Below the pieces are notes generated by a model. That model was not told where the DNA came from and searched no databases. It saw only the letters and a list, made by a program, of their open reading frames with translations. DNA of 13,137 nt, taken from the NCBI GenBank assembly GCA_002436005.1, contig DIXG01000050.1, positions 1 to 13,137 of the forward strand. The letters run 5' to 3'. This document shows positions 6,923 through 13,137 of the stretch, one piece after another. Position 1 is the stretch's first letter, and each line of letters begins with the position of its first letter. The translations under genes and the position numbers were made by a program. The DNA comes from Anaerolineaceae bacterium UBA6086 (GTDB lineage Bacteria; Chloroflexota; Anaerolineae; Anaerolineales; Anaerolineaceae).

Positions 6923-8014
6923 TTACGACGGTTTGACGTCCGGGTTCGGCAGCATGAAATCTCGAATAACCGCTGCCAGTTCATGCACTGAGCCAATAAA
7001 GCCGCGCAATGTCCGCACGGTGGCACCATAATCATCAAACTCGTCCACCGTCAATCCATCTTCGTCATAGGCTTTGCGAAATTCAACCAGCTTATCATAG
7101 AGCTCGGCGACGTATTCAGGGTTGACGGGCTCGTCCATGCGTTCTCGCACTTCAATATCCGAGTCGTTGATCTTTAACTGCCATCCATAGGGAATGGTGA
7201 GCACCACATCACCGCCGATGAAAGCTGACCATTGGTAGAGGTTGCGATACGCTGCTGCCAGCAGGCGGGTGCGATAGCCGCGCTCGCTATAGAGCTTATA
7301 CGCTTTCTTAAAGGTGGCAATCCCAGCCCAGTCAAAGGCTTCAGGTGTCACTTCAATTCCTTCTCGTTTCGCAAAGGCGCGCATCCAGTCATCCGTGCGC
7401 CCAACCATAATTGTGCAGACTGGCGTCATCTTGCTGGTATCCTTGCCTTCAGCTTCGCGACGCTTTAAACCGCGTTCAACCGCCTCGGCAACTGCCAGGG
7501 CTTGCGAGACGGTAAAGCTCACCGTTGCATTGATATTCACACCCTGATAGGTCGCTTCTTCAATTGCCTTCACACCTGCCTTGGTGACAGGGGCTTTCAC
7601 CTGCATGTTTGGCGCCAGCTTTGAGAAATGGACCGCCTGCGCCGCAATGGCATCTGCATTGCGATAATTGATGGGGTTGGTTTGAATGGAAAGCCGTCCC
7701 TTCAACCCATCGTGCTGGTCAAAAACCGGTTTGAGCAACCCGGCACCATGAACCGCCACATCTTCAAATACCTGCCACATGACATCGTTCTCATTCCAGG
7801 TGGGGTTTTCGCGAATTAACGCATGGATGCGATCCCTCCAGAGGTGCATCTCGTCTTTTAATACGTTTGTCACAATGGTCGGATTGGTGGTTGCCCCAAC
7901 TGCGCCATGCTCGATGGCATAGGTCAGTTCTTTGACTGAACAGGAATCGTTCCAATAATCCGTTTTTGTCGTGCTGACCGTTTGGTGCAGCGGACTTTTA
8001 TATGGTTCCATCAT
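6923..8014 (-). CDS. Transaldolase-family protein with altered active site
   Basis: A protein of about 363 residues with the transaldolase (beta/alpha)8 signature: WND (21-23), GATTNPTIV (40-48), LSIQTNP (108-114), VKAPVT (139-144) with the Schiff-base Lys140, NINATVSF (160-167) and MVGR (203-206). Transaldolases move dihydroxyacetone units between sugar phosphates. Two positions differ from classical TalB (alignment by eye): the catalytic Glu (Glu96) is Gln111, as in fructose-6-phosphate aldolase (FSA), and the Phe178/Tyr131 position is Met203. It may therefore be an aldolase or transaldolase with a different substrate. The frame opens at TTG 8032, but an AAGGA at 8024-8028 supports ATG 8014; TTG 8017 and ATG 8011 remain possible. 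The gene lies 105 bp after the SDR gene, with a strong stem-loop between them, and 56 bp before the M81 gene. Confidence 0.85.
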   Translation of the reverse strand: MMEPYKSPLHQTVSTTKTDYWNDSCSVKELTYAIEHGAVGATTNPTIVTNVLKDEMHLWRDRIHALIRENPTWNENDVMWQVFEDVAVHGAGLLKPVFDQHDGLKGRLSIQTNPINYRNADAIAAQAVHFSKLAPNMQVKAPVTKAGVKAIEEATYQGVNINATVSFTVSQALAVAEAVERGLKRREAEGKDTSKMTPVCTIMVGRTDDWMRAFAKREGIEVTPEAFDWAGIATFKKAYKLYSERGYRTRLLAAAYRNLYQWSAFIGGDVVLTIPYGWQLKINDSDIEVRERMDEPVNPEYVAELYDKLVEFRKAYDEDGLTVDEFDDYGATVRTLRGFIGSVHELAAVIRDFMLPNPDVKPS

Positions 8015-8023
8015 CAATACATT

Positions 8024-8029
8024 TCCTTC
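8024..8029 (-). promoter_or_regulatory. Ribosome binding site of the transaldolase-like gene
   Basis: GAAGGA on the minus strand, 9 nt before ATG 8014 and 6 nt before an in-frame TTG at 8017. It overlaps the codons of any start at 8032, which argues against that longer form. The choice between 8017, 8014 and 8011 is not settled. Confidence 0.55.
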
Positions 8030-8062
8030 CAAAAACTAAGTTTTACAGGCTCTTTTTACTCG

Positions 8063-8091
8063 GGCGATGAACACCAATGGTGTTCATCGCC
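8063..8091. repeat. Perfect 13-bp stem-loop between the SDR and transaldolase-like genes
   Basis: GGCGATGAACACC at 8063-8075 and its exact complement at 8079-8091 enclose a 3-nt loop. In the minus-strand mRNA it lies 28 nt after the SDR stop and about 50 nt before the next start. The sequence after it on the minus strand is A-rich, not U-rich, so it does not look like a standard intrinsic terminator in either direction. An mRNA 3'-end stabiliser or processing point that gives different expression of upstream and downstream genes is the simplest reading. A U-tract-independent terminator is possible. Confidence 0.75.
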
Positions 8092-8119
8092 TTCTCACTT
8101 TCAGATCTGCGATCAATCC

Positions 8120-8902
8120 TTAATCAACCACCAGGTCAGTCAATTTGACATCATCACCGCCATCCACCGTCAGGCACTGCCCGGTGATAAAACTGGATTC
8201 ATCAGATGCCAGGAACAGGGCTGCATACGCCATATCTGACGGGTGCCCCTGACGATCGGTAATCGGTTGACGGCGAACCAGGTTTTCGCGCACAGGTGTG
8301 ACCACCGGGTCAGTGATTGGATCCCACAGGAACAACCCCGGGCATAAGCAGTTCACCCGAATGCCATCCCTGAGGTAATCGTTCGCCATGTTGAGTGCCA
8401 TCTCGATCATGCCTGCTTTGGTGTAGGCATAGACCGGGTTTGCCATGCGGCGAACATGTTCTGAGGCAGTCACATTAATGATCGACCCGCCATGACCCTG
8501 TTTGAGCATTTGAACAACGGCTGCCTTGGATGTGTTAAACACTGCAGTGAGATTGCTGCTAATCGTTATATCAAAGGCTTTCTGGCTTAGCTCATGCAGT
8601 TTCTTATCGAGCTCGACCCATCCGCCGCCAATATTATTGTAAAGAACATCCAGTTTGCCGTAGGTCTCCACGGCAACTGAGATCATCCTGTCAACATCCT
8701 CCGGGTTAGAGGCGTCGCCTGGCGCAATGGCTACCTCTCCGCCCTGACCCCTGATCATCTCAGCCGTTTCCAGCAACACGTTTTCTCTGCGAGCGGAAAT
8801 GACCACCTTTGCCCCTTCCTGGGCAAACAACAACGGTGCACTCCTCCCCAGGTGTAAGCCTGCGCCAACAACCAGCACCACTTTATTCTCTAATCGTTTC
8901 AT
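8120..8902 (-). CDS. Short-chain dehydrogenase/reductase (SDR)
   Basis: A 260-residue classical SDR, an NAD(P)-dependent oxidoreductase for alcohol/ketone groups. The Rossmann glycine motif is GAGLHLG (13-19). Arg38-Arg39 after the second strand favour NADP(H). NNIGG is at 89-93, the structural Asn at 117, and the catalytic YxxxK at Tyr158-Lys162. The catalytic Ser position is less clear: INVTAS places Thr145 at the usual distance of 13 from the Tyr, with Ser147 two residues nearer. TVDGGD near the end is typical of the family. An AGGAGG 6 nt before ATG 8902 is the clearest ribosome binding site of the block. The substrate cannot be read from the sequence. From context it probably acts on a hydroxyl or keto group of a pathway intermediate, between the amidohydrolases and the carbon-carbon bond enzymes. 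Confidence 0.92.
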   Translation of the reverse strand: MKRLENKVVLVVGAGLHLGRSAPLLFAQEGAKVVISARRENVLLETAEMIRGQGGEVAIAPGDASNPEDVDRMISVAVETYGKLDVLYNNIGGGWVELDKKLHELSQKAFDITISSNLTAVFNTSKAAVVQMLKQGHGGSIINVTASEHVRRMANPVYAYTKAGMIEMALNMANDYLRDGIRVNCLCPGLFLWDPITDPVVTPVRENLVRRQPITDRQGHPSDMAYAALFLASDESSFITGQCLTVDGGDDVKLTDLVVD

Positions 8903-8958
8903 CAGCGTCCTCCTGTCCTAACGCAAAATTTTCTATTCCGTTTATTTGTCGCAGCTGG

Positions 8959-10380
8959 CTATTTTTTCACAATTGAGCGCCAGTAAGGTCCTTCCTTTGG
9001 CCACGGCGCAGCCAGCAGGTCACGTGTTTCCTGCCCGGCGATTTTGACAAGGTCATTACGGGCTTCGATTGCCTCTTGCATGACCTGATCCTCATCCATC
9101 GTGAGCACCTTGCGGTTCTTCATCAGCACCTTGCCATCCACAATCGTATGAATCACATCACTGCCATTGGCAGAATAGATCAACTTCGGCAGCCAGCGCC
9201 CAACGGGCAGTAGATGCGGCGCGTTGAAATCCACAACAGCAATATCCGCCCGCTTGCCCACTTCCAGTGAACCGGTTTGATGATCCAAGCCCAAAACAGC
9301 CGCCCCATCACGGGTCAGCATGCCCATCACCTGTTCCGCGGTGATTGATTCTGCATCCAATTGAGGCGCTTTTTGTAACATCGCCGCTGCCCGGGCAACG
9401 GAGAGCATGTCATAGGTGTAGCTGGCAGCACCGTCCGTGCCCAAACCCACCTTGATCCCACGGCTGAGCATGTTGCTGATCTTGGCAATGCCATAACCCA
9501 GGTATGCGTTGGCTACGGGGCAGTGCACCACTTTGGTATTTGTCTGAGCCATAATATCCAGCTCATGGTCAGAAAGCCACACGGCGTGGAACATGACGCC
9601 TTTCGGTCCGGTCAGACCCAACGTATGGAAGTGCTCCAGGTCACGTTCACCAAACTTACGCATGGTGAAGGAGTTGATTTCAATCCAGCCTGCCACATGG
9701 GTGCTGACGTTGATATCCAGTTCCTTTGCCAGCTCCACCGTCTTGATCATTAAGCTCTCACTGATATCCTCTGTTGAGCCTGGTCCCAAGGCGACGGTTG
9801 TGCGGCGGGTATTGTGCCATTCTTTATGGAATCGGCGTGCTTCGGAAAGTAAAATATCCTCTTGCTGGATCATGGTCATATATTCTGAATCAATCTGCTC
9901 GCCAGCAAAGGTCTGATCCAAAAGGCCAAATACCATCTGGCAGCGCACACCAGCCTCATCGAAGGTCTCGGTGACCCGGTGCACATTGTCCATATCGGTG
10001 TGTAAATACCAGTGATCCGAAATCGTGGTGACACCGTTCTTGATCAATTCCAGCGCGGCTAATGCAGCGCCAGCCTTCGCATGTTTGGGCTGAATTTTGG
10101 AAACCACCGGGAACAAGAAGCGCCAGTTCCATGGATCAAAGTGCATGTCATAGCCAATACCCTCAATGGTGGATTGATAGACATGTGAGTGCCCATTGAT
10201 AAAGCCCGGCGTGACCACACAATTCTTGGCGTCAAGTGTTTCCTCTGCTTCATAAGCCAGGTTCTGCCCAATCTCAATAATTTCACCCTTATTGATGGCA
10301 ACATCACAATTATCAATCACCCGGTTTTCGGGATCCATGGTGATCACTGCGCCATTTTTAATCAGCAAATCGATTTTCAT
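8959..10380 (-). CDS. Amidohydrolase, SsnA/TrzN/AtzA-like, lacking the HxxE glutamate
   Basis: A 473-residue member of the amidohydrolase superfamily, in the group of guanine deaminase, SsnA, AtzA and TrzN, which use one metal ion to hydrolyse C-N (or C-Cl) bonds on ring carbons. The metal ligands are visible: His64 and His66 (NGHSH), His228 (STHVAG), His265 (FHAVW) and Asp316 (GTDG). The catalytic Glu normally three residues after the third His (HxxE) is Gly231 here, and the usual GPHxPxS is GPGSTED (199-205). Metal binding is therefore kept but the standard proton shuttle is not. The N-terminal (8-60) and C-terminal (GSLEVGKRADI onward) beta-sandwich segments are normal and clearly related to the 448-residue amidohydrolase at 11740-13086. 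AGGA 5 nt before ATG supports the start. The gene is 37 bp after the cyclic amidohydrolase. The substrate is unknown, and the chemistry may differ from ordinary deamination. Confidence 0.9.
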   Translation of the reverse strand: MKIDLLIKNGAVITMDPENRVIDNCDVAINKGEIIEIGQNLAYEAEETLDAKNCVVTPGFINGHSHVYQSTIEGIGYDMHFDPWNWRFLFPVVSKIQPKHAKAGAALAALELIKNGVTTISDHWYLHTDMDNVHRVTETFDEAGVRCQMVFGLLDQTFAGEQIDSEYMTMIQQEDILLSEARRFHKEWHNTRRTTVALGPGSTEDISESLMIKTVELAKELDINVSTHVAGWIEINSFTMRKFGERDLEHFHTLGLTGPKGVMFHAVWLSDHELDIMAQTNTKVVHCPVANAYLGYGIAKISNMLSRGIKVGLGTDGAASYTYDMLSVARAAAMLQKAPQLDAESITAEQVMGMLTRDGAAVLGLDHQTGSLEVGKRADIAVVDFNAPHLLPVGRWLPKLIYSANGSDVIHTIVDGKVLMKNRKVLTMDEDQVMQEAIEARNDLVKIAGQETRDLLAAPWPKEGPYWRSIVKK

Positions 10381-10417
10381 TTTCGTCCTATCCTTTCATT
10401 CTCTGCATAAATAATTA

Positions 10418-11743
10418 TTATGATTTTCGGGCGACATACCTGCCCGCACCTTTTTCAACTTGAATGGCGTTTCCATCCCAAATATCCACACCGCGCACAA
10501 TGGTGTGGTTTATTTTTCCTTTCAATTGCCAGCCCTCATAAGGCAGACTGGCTGCACGTGAAAATTCTCCGTATTTTTTAACCACATCGTCTTGATCGGG
10601 GTTAAAAATCACCAGATCGGCATCCATTCCGGGGGCAATTTTTCCCTTGCGATCATCAAAACCAAAGATCCTGGCAGGATTTTCAGCAATCACCCTGATA
10701 AATTGATCCAGAGTCCATCCTCGTTCATGGACTGCTTTGTGATAGAACACCGGCAGTGAAACCTCGAGCCCGGCAATGCCAGCTTCCTTTTCCTCGAATG
10801 GCACCTGCCCATCTTCTCTCGGCAATTCGCCCAGGTAATGATCGCTGATCACCGTGTCAATCACGCCATCCGCCAAAGCCTGCCAAAGGATTTCGGTGTC
10901 CCTTTTTTCCCGCAGGGGCGGGGTGGTCTTCAGCCTGGCGCCGTATCGATGGAAATCAGCCTTTTCAAAGATCAGGAAATGCGGCGTGGTTTCAGCCGTC
11001 ACATCCACGCCCATAGAACGATAATGGTCAATCAATTCCGCCGTCCTGCCAGATGAAACATGGCAGATGTGAATGGGTGCCCCAGCGGCAGATGCCATTT
11101 CCAGCACAAACGCCGTCGCAGCCTCTTCTGCCACTGCAGGCCGGGCGTTGGCAAATCCCAGCGGGTCTGCCCAGTTGACCTCTTTTTCCAGGCAGGCAGA
11201 TTCTTCAGCATGGATCACAAGGCGTAAGCCTATTCGGGCTGCAGTCTGGACCGCACGCCACAATACCTCGCGTGATACAGGCGGCTCAGCCGGCATAAAC
11301 ACCTTGAACCCTGCCGCCCCTGCCTTTGCCACTCCCGCCATCTCCACCAGGTCCGAAGGACCAACCACAATACCGCCGTGTGTGCCAAAATCGACCACAC
11401 TTGCCTCATCGGCTGCCTTCATGCGCTCCCGCAGCCCAGCAGGGGTTGAACAGACATGGAACGGCGGCATATCGACAACAGTGGTCACACCGCCGACCGC
11501 TGCGGCACAGGATGCTTCATAATAGGTTTCCGCGCCGTCTTCCAGATGGGCGTGCACATCAATACCGCCGGGCAAGACCAAGCAGCCTGCAGCGTCAATC
11601 ACGCCATCAGCCAGCTGAGTCTGATCAACAGACTTTTCAGTCAGCCCGGCAATCTTGCCATCTGCAGAGATCAGCAAATCGGCATCTTGCAGCCTGCCAT
11701 CCGCCCAGACCTTTCCATTTTTAATCAGTCTGATCATCGTCAC
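10418..11743 (-). CDS. Cyclic amidohydrolase (dihydroorotase/allantoinase/hydantoinase family)
   Basis: A 441-residue binuclear metal-dependent hydrolase that opens or closes cyclic amides, ureides or imides. Ligands in order are His64 and His66 (DVHAH), carboxylated Lys147 (GFKVFM), His178 (IHAEE), His228 (IHICHVSS) and Asp301 (ISDH). GGVTTVVDMP (84-93) resembles allantoinase, and the length fits allantoinase or hydantoinase better than the shorter class I dihydroorotases. The start is GTG 11743, which overlaps the stop of the preceding amidohydrolase as GTGA, so translation is probably coupled. ATG 11737, two codons in, is an alternative, and GGGA precedes both. Allantoin is a possible substrate, but no other allantoin or purine-ring genes are present. 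Hydantoins, dihydropyrimidines or another lactam-like ring fit equally well. Confidence 0.92.
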   Translation of the reverse strand: MTMIRLIKNGKVWADGRLQDADLLISADGKIAGLTEKSVDQTQLADGVIDAAGCLVLPGGIDVHAHLEDGAETYYEASCAAAVGGVTTVVDMPPFHVCSTPAGLRERMKAADEASVVDFGTHGGIVVGPSDLVEMAGVAKAGAAGFKVFMPAEPPVSREVLWRAVQTAARIGLRLVIHAEESACLEKEVNWADPLGFANARPAVAEEAATAFVLEMASAAGAPIHICHVSSGRTAELIDHYRSMGVDVTAETTPHFLIFEKADFHRYGARLKTTPPLREKRDTEILWQALADGVIDTVISDHYLGELPREDGQVPFEEKEAGIAGLEVSLPVFYHKAVHERGWTLDQFIRVIAENPARIFGFDDRKGKIAPGMDADLVIFNPDQDDVVKKYGEFSRAASLPYEGWQLKGKINHTIVRGVDIWDGNAIQVEKGAGRYVARKS

Positions 11744-13086
11744 GCTTCCCTTCCCAGCCGACGCCAGATATCGGAGCGGCTGATCAGATCCTGCGCCATC
11801 TCAACCACCAGATCCTGTGCTGCTGCCCAATCCAGGGTGCGCACCTGGCGCTCGTGCATCAAAACGCGCCCTTCAACGATCGTTGTCCACACGTCCGCCG
11901 CCGACGCTGAATAAACCAGCTGTTCGATGACATTGGTATTGGGTTCGGGCAACAGGGGATAGAGATGGGGCTGGTGCATATCCATAATGATGATATCCCC
12001 ACGCTTCCCAACCTCCAGCGACCCGATCATATGATCCATACCAAGGCAGGAAGCGGAGCCCATAGTTGCCATGCGCAATACCTGCTCGCAGGGTAAAACC
12101 GAAGGGTCTTTTCGGTATAACTTCTGAAGGAATGCGGCAATGCGCATCTCTTCAAACATATCCAGATTATTATTGCTCAGGTTCGAATCGGTTCCCAATC
12201 CCACTTTGACGCCGGCAGCAAACAGCTCCGGAATGGGCGCCACGCCTGAAGCCAGCTTCATGTTGCTGCTCGGGTTGTGCACCACACCGACGCCTCTTTC
12301 CGCCAGCAGCTCAATATCCTCGGGGCTGAGATGCACCCCATGGGCGACCGAAAAGCGCGGGTTGAGCGCACCCACATCGTCCAGCAGCTTGACGGAGGAT
12401 TTACCATACTTTTCTTTGATTTGCCGGACTTCGTCCTCCGTCTCACAGATGTGGGTGTGATACCCAATATCGTAGTGCTCGGCATATTCTGCAATTTTGG
12501 CATAGGTCTCAGGAAAGTTCGAATAAGGTGCATGGGGACCGAACCAGGTATATAAGCGTTCCGGCACGCGGTCTTTCCATGCTTCAATAAAAGCCAGGTT
12601 GCTCTCAAGCGTTTCCCCGGCACCTGCCGGTTCATCAATGATCTGAGGACAGAAAACGCCCCGCAACCCGGATTGCTCAGCAATGGCTGCTGATTCAGAA
12701 GGGAAACGAAAGATATCGAGAAAAGTAGTTACCCCGCCGCGAATCAATTCTGCCTGATTCATGATTGCCGCGGCGTGAATATGCCTGGCTTGAATTTGCG
12801 CGTCCTTGGGGAACATTACCTCATACAGCCAGCGCATCAAAGGCAGATCGTCGCCAATGCCGCGCAGCAGGGTCATGTGCATATGGGCATCAACCAGCCC
12901 GGGCAGAACAACATTCCCTTTTGCGTCAATCTCCTCTTTCCCGCTGCCGGGCAAGGAGGATCCAATAGCAGAAATTTTGCCATTTTCAACCGCAATATCT
13001 GCCGATGGGTAGCGCGTTCCTGCCGCATCCATCGTGATCAACCAGCCGTTCCGAATGATCAAATCGTATTCTTTTTCAGCAGCCAT
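11740..13086 (-). CDS. Amidohydrolase / deaminase, MtaD- and SsnA-like
   Basis: A 448-residue amidohydrolase with every canonical residue of the adenosine/guanine deaminase-like group: His68 and His70 (DAHMH), GPHAPYS (183-189), His212 and catalytic Glu215 (HICE), His249 (AHGVHL) and Asp300 (GTDS). NPSSNMKLASG (271-281) and SNNNLDM closely resemble methylthioadenosine/S-adenosylhomocysteine deaminase (MtaD), so deamination of a purine-like or other N-heterocycle is the most likely reaction. It is the first gene of the block seen here. The frame opens at ATG 13104, but that codon lies inside a hairpin with no ribosome binding site. ATG 13086 has GGAG 5 nt upstream and is preferred. Its stop overlaps the next start by 4 bp. 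It is a paralogue of the amidohydrolase at 8959-10380, but the two have diverged in the active site. Confidence 0.92.
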   Translation of the reverse strand: MAAEKEYDLIIRNGWLITMDAAGTRYPSADIAVENGKISAIGSSLPGSGKEEIDAKGNVVLPGLVDAHMHMTLLRGIGDDLPLMRWLYEVMFPKDAQIQARHIHAAAIMNQAELIRGGVTTFLDIFRFPSESAAIAEQSGLRGVFCPQIIDEPAGAGETLESNLAFIEAWKDRVPERLYTWFGPHAPYSNFPETYAKIAEYAEHYDIGYHTHICETEDEVRQIKEKYGKSSVKLLDDVGALNPRFSVAHGVHLSPEDIELLAERGVGVVHNPSSNMKLASGVAPIPELFAAGVKVGLGTDSNLSNNNLDMFEEMRIAAFLQKLYRKDPSVLPCEQVLRMATMGSASCLGMDHMIGSLEVGKRGDIIIMDMHQPHLYPLLPEPNTNVIEQLVYSASAADVWTTIVEGRVLMHERQVRTLDWAAAQDLVVEMAQDLISRSDIWRRLGREA

Positions 13087-13091
13087 TGTTT

Positions 13092-13095
13092 CTCC
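13092..13095 (-). promoter_or_regulatory. Ribosome binding site that sets the first amidohydrolase start
   Basis: GGAG on the minus strand, 5 nt before ATG 13086. The upstream ATG at 13104 has no such site, so the protein should begin MAAEKE rather than MRNGET. Confidence 0.65.
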
Positions 13096-13098
13096 GTT

Positions 13099-13116
13099 TC
13101 TCATTTTTCAATGAGA
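13099..13116. repeat. Leader hairpin before the first amidohydrolase
   Basis: TCTCATT at 13099-13105 and AATGAGA at 13110-13116 form a perfect 7-bp stem with a 4-nt loop, ending 3 nt upstream of the ribosome binding site. It may affect translation or mRNA stability, or be an operator. A TAATAA on the minus strand at 13124-13129 could be a -10 element, but its -35 would fall beyond the window, so I do not call a promoter. Confidence 0.45.
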
Positions 13117-13137
13117 CGTCAATTTATTAGGGTGTCG

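Noticed and set aside
10418..11743. Calling this gene pyrC or allB outright
   Set aside because: The metal ligands are shared by dihydroorotases, hydantoinases and allantoinases, and no pyrimidine-synthesis or allantoin genes are next to it.
13087..13104. Longer start of the first amidohydrolase at 13104
   Set aside because: The codon sits within a hairpin without a Shine-Dalgarno sequence, while ATG 13086 has GGAG at 5 nt.
1..13137. CRISPR arrays, tRNA or rRNA genes, insertion sequences
   Set aside because: No regularly spaced repeats, no cloverleaf-like or rRNA-like segments in the short gaps, and no transposase-like frame were found by reading.

Overview
The window is one block of nine protein-coding genes, all read on the minus strand, with short gaps or an overlap between neighbours. 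Composition is close to half GC by eye. Shine-Dalgarno sequences are strong and there is one GTGA stop/start overlap. This looks like a bacterial catabolic operon. A fused [2Fe-2S]/molybdenum hydroxylase without an FAD domain, together with a CoA-acylating aldehyde dehydrogenase, suggests an anaerobe. Chloroflexota (Anaerolineae-like) is my best guess, at low confidence. I see no tRNA, rRNA, CRISPR array, insertion sequence, transporter or regulator gene.

In transcription order, right to left: (1) an MtaD/SsnA-like amidohydrolase; (2) a dihydroorotase/allantoinase/hydantoinase-type cyclic amidohydrolase, overlapping gene 1 by 4 bp; (3) a second SsnA/TrzN-like amidohydrolase whose expected catalytic Glu is missing; (4) a short-chain dehydrogenase; then a 13-bp perfect stem-loop; (5) a transaldolase-family protein with unusual active-site residues; (6) an M81 (MlrC-like) metallohydrolase; then the largest gap (188 bp), which holds a perfect 15-bp palindrome, an extended -10 element and a small hairpin; (7) a fused Fe-S/molybdopterin hydroxylase; (8) an acylating aldehyde dehydrogenase of the sulfoacetaldehyde dehydrogenase (SauS)/EutE type; (9) the N-terminal part of a divergent transketolase that runs off the left edge.

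Taken together, this looks like a pathway for a nitrogen-containing, probably cyclic compound that carries a sugar-like or hydroxylated carbon chain. The Mo enzyme would hydroxylate the ring or oxidise an aldehyde. Four hydrolases would open and remove C-N bonds. The SDR would adjust an alcohol/ketone. The transaldolase-like and transketolase-like enzymes would cut or move carbon units, and the acylating dehydrogenase would turn the resulting aldehyde into an acyl-CoA. No single known pathway that I recognise contains this set, so the substrate is open. The 188-bp gap may divide the block into a hydrolase module (genes 1-6) and an oxidation/C2 module (genes 7-9) with its own promoter. Starts were re-chosen where ribosome binding sites argue against the longest reading frame (genes 1, 5 and 8). 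Every gap between genes is under 200 bp.
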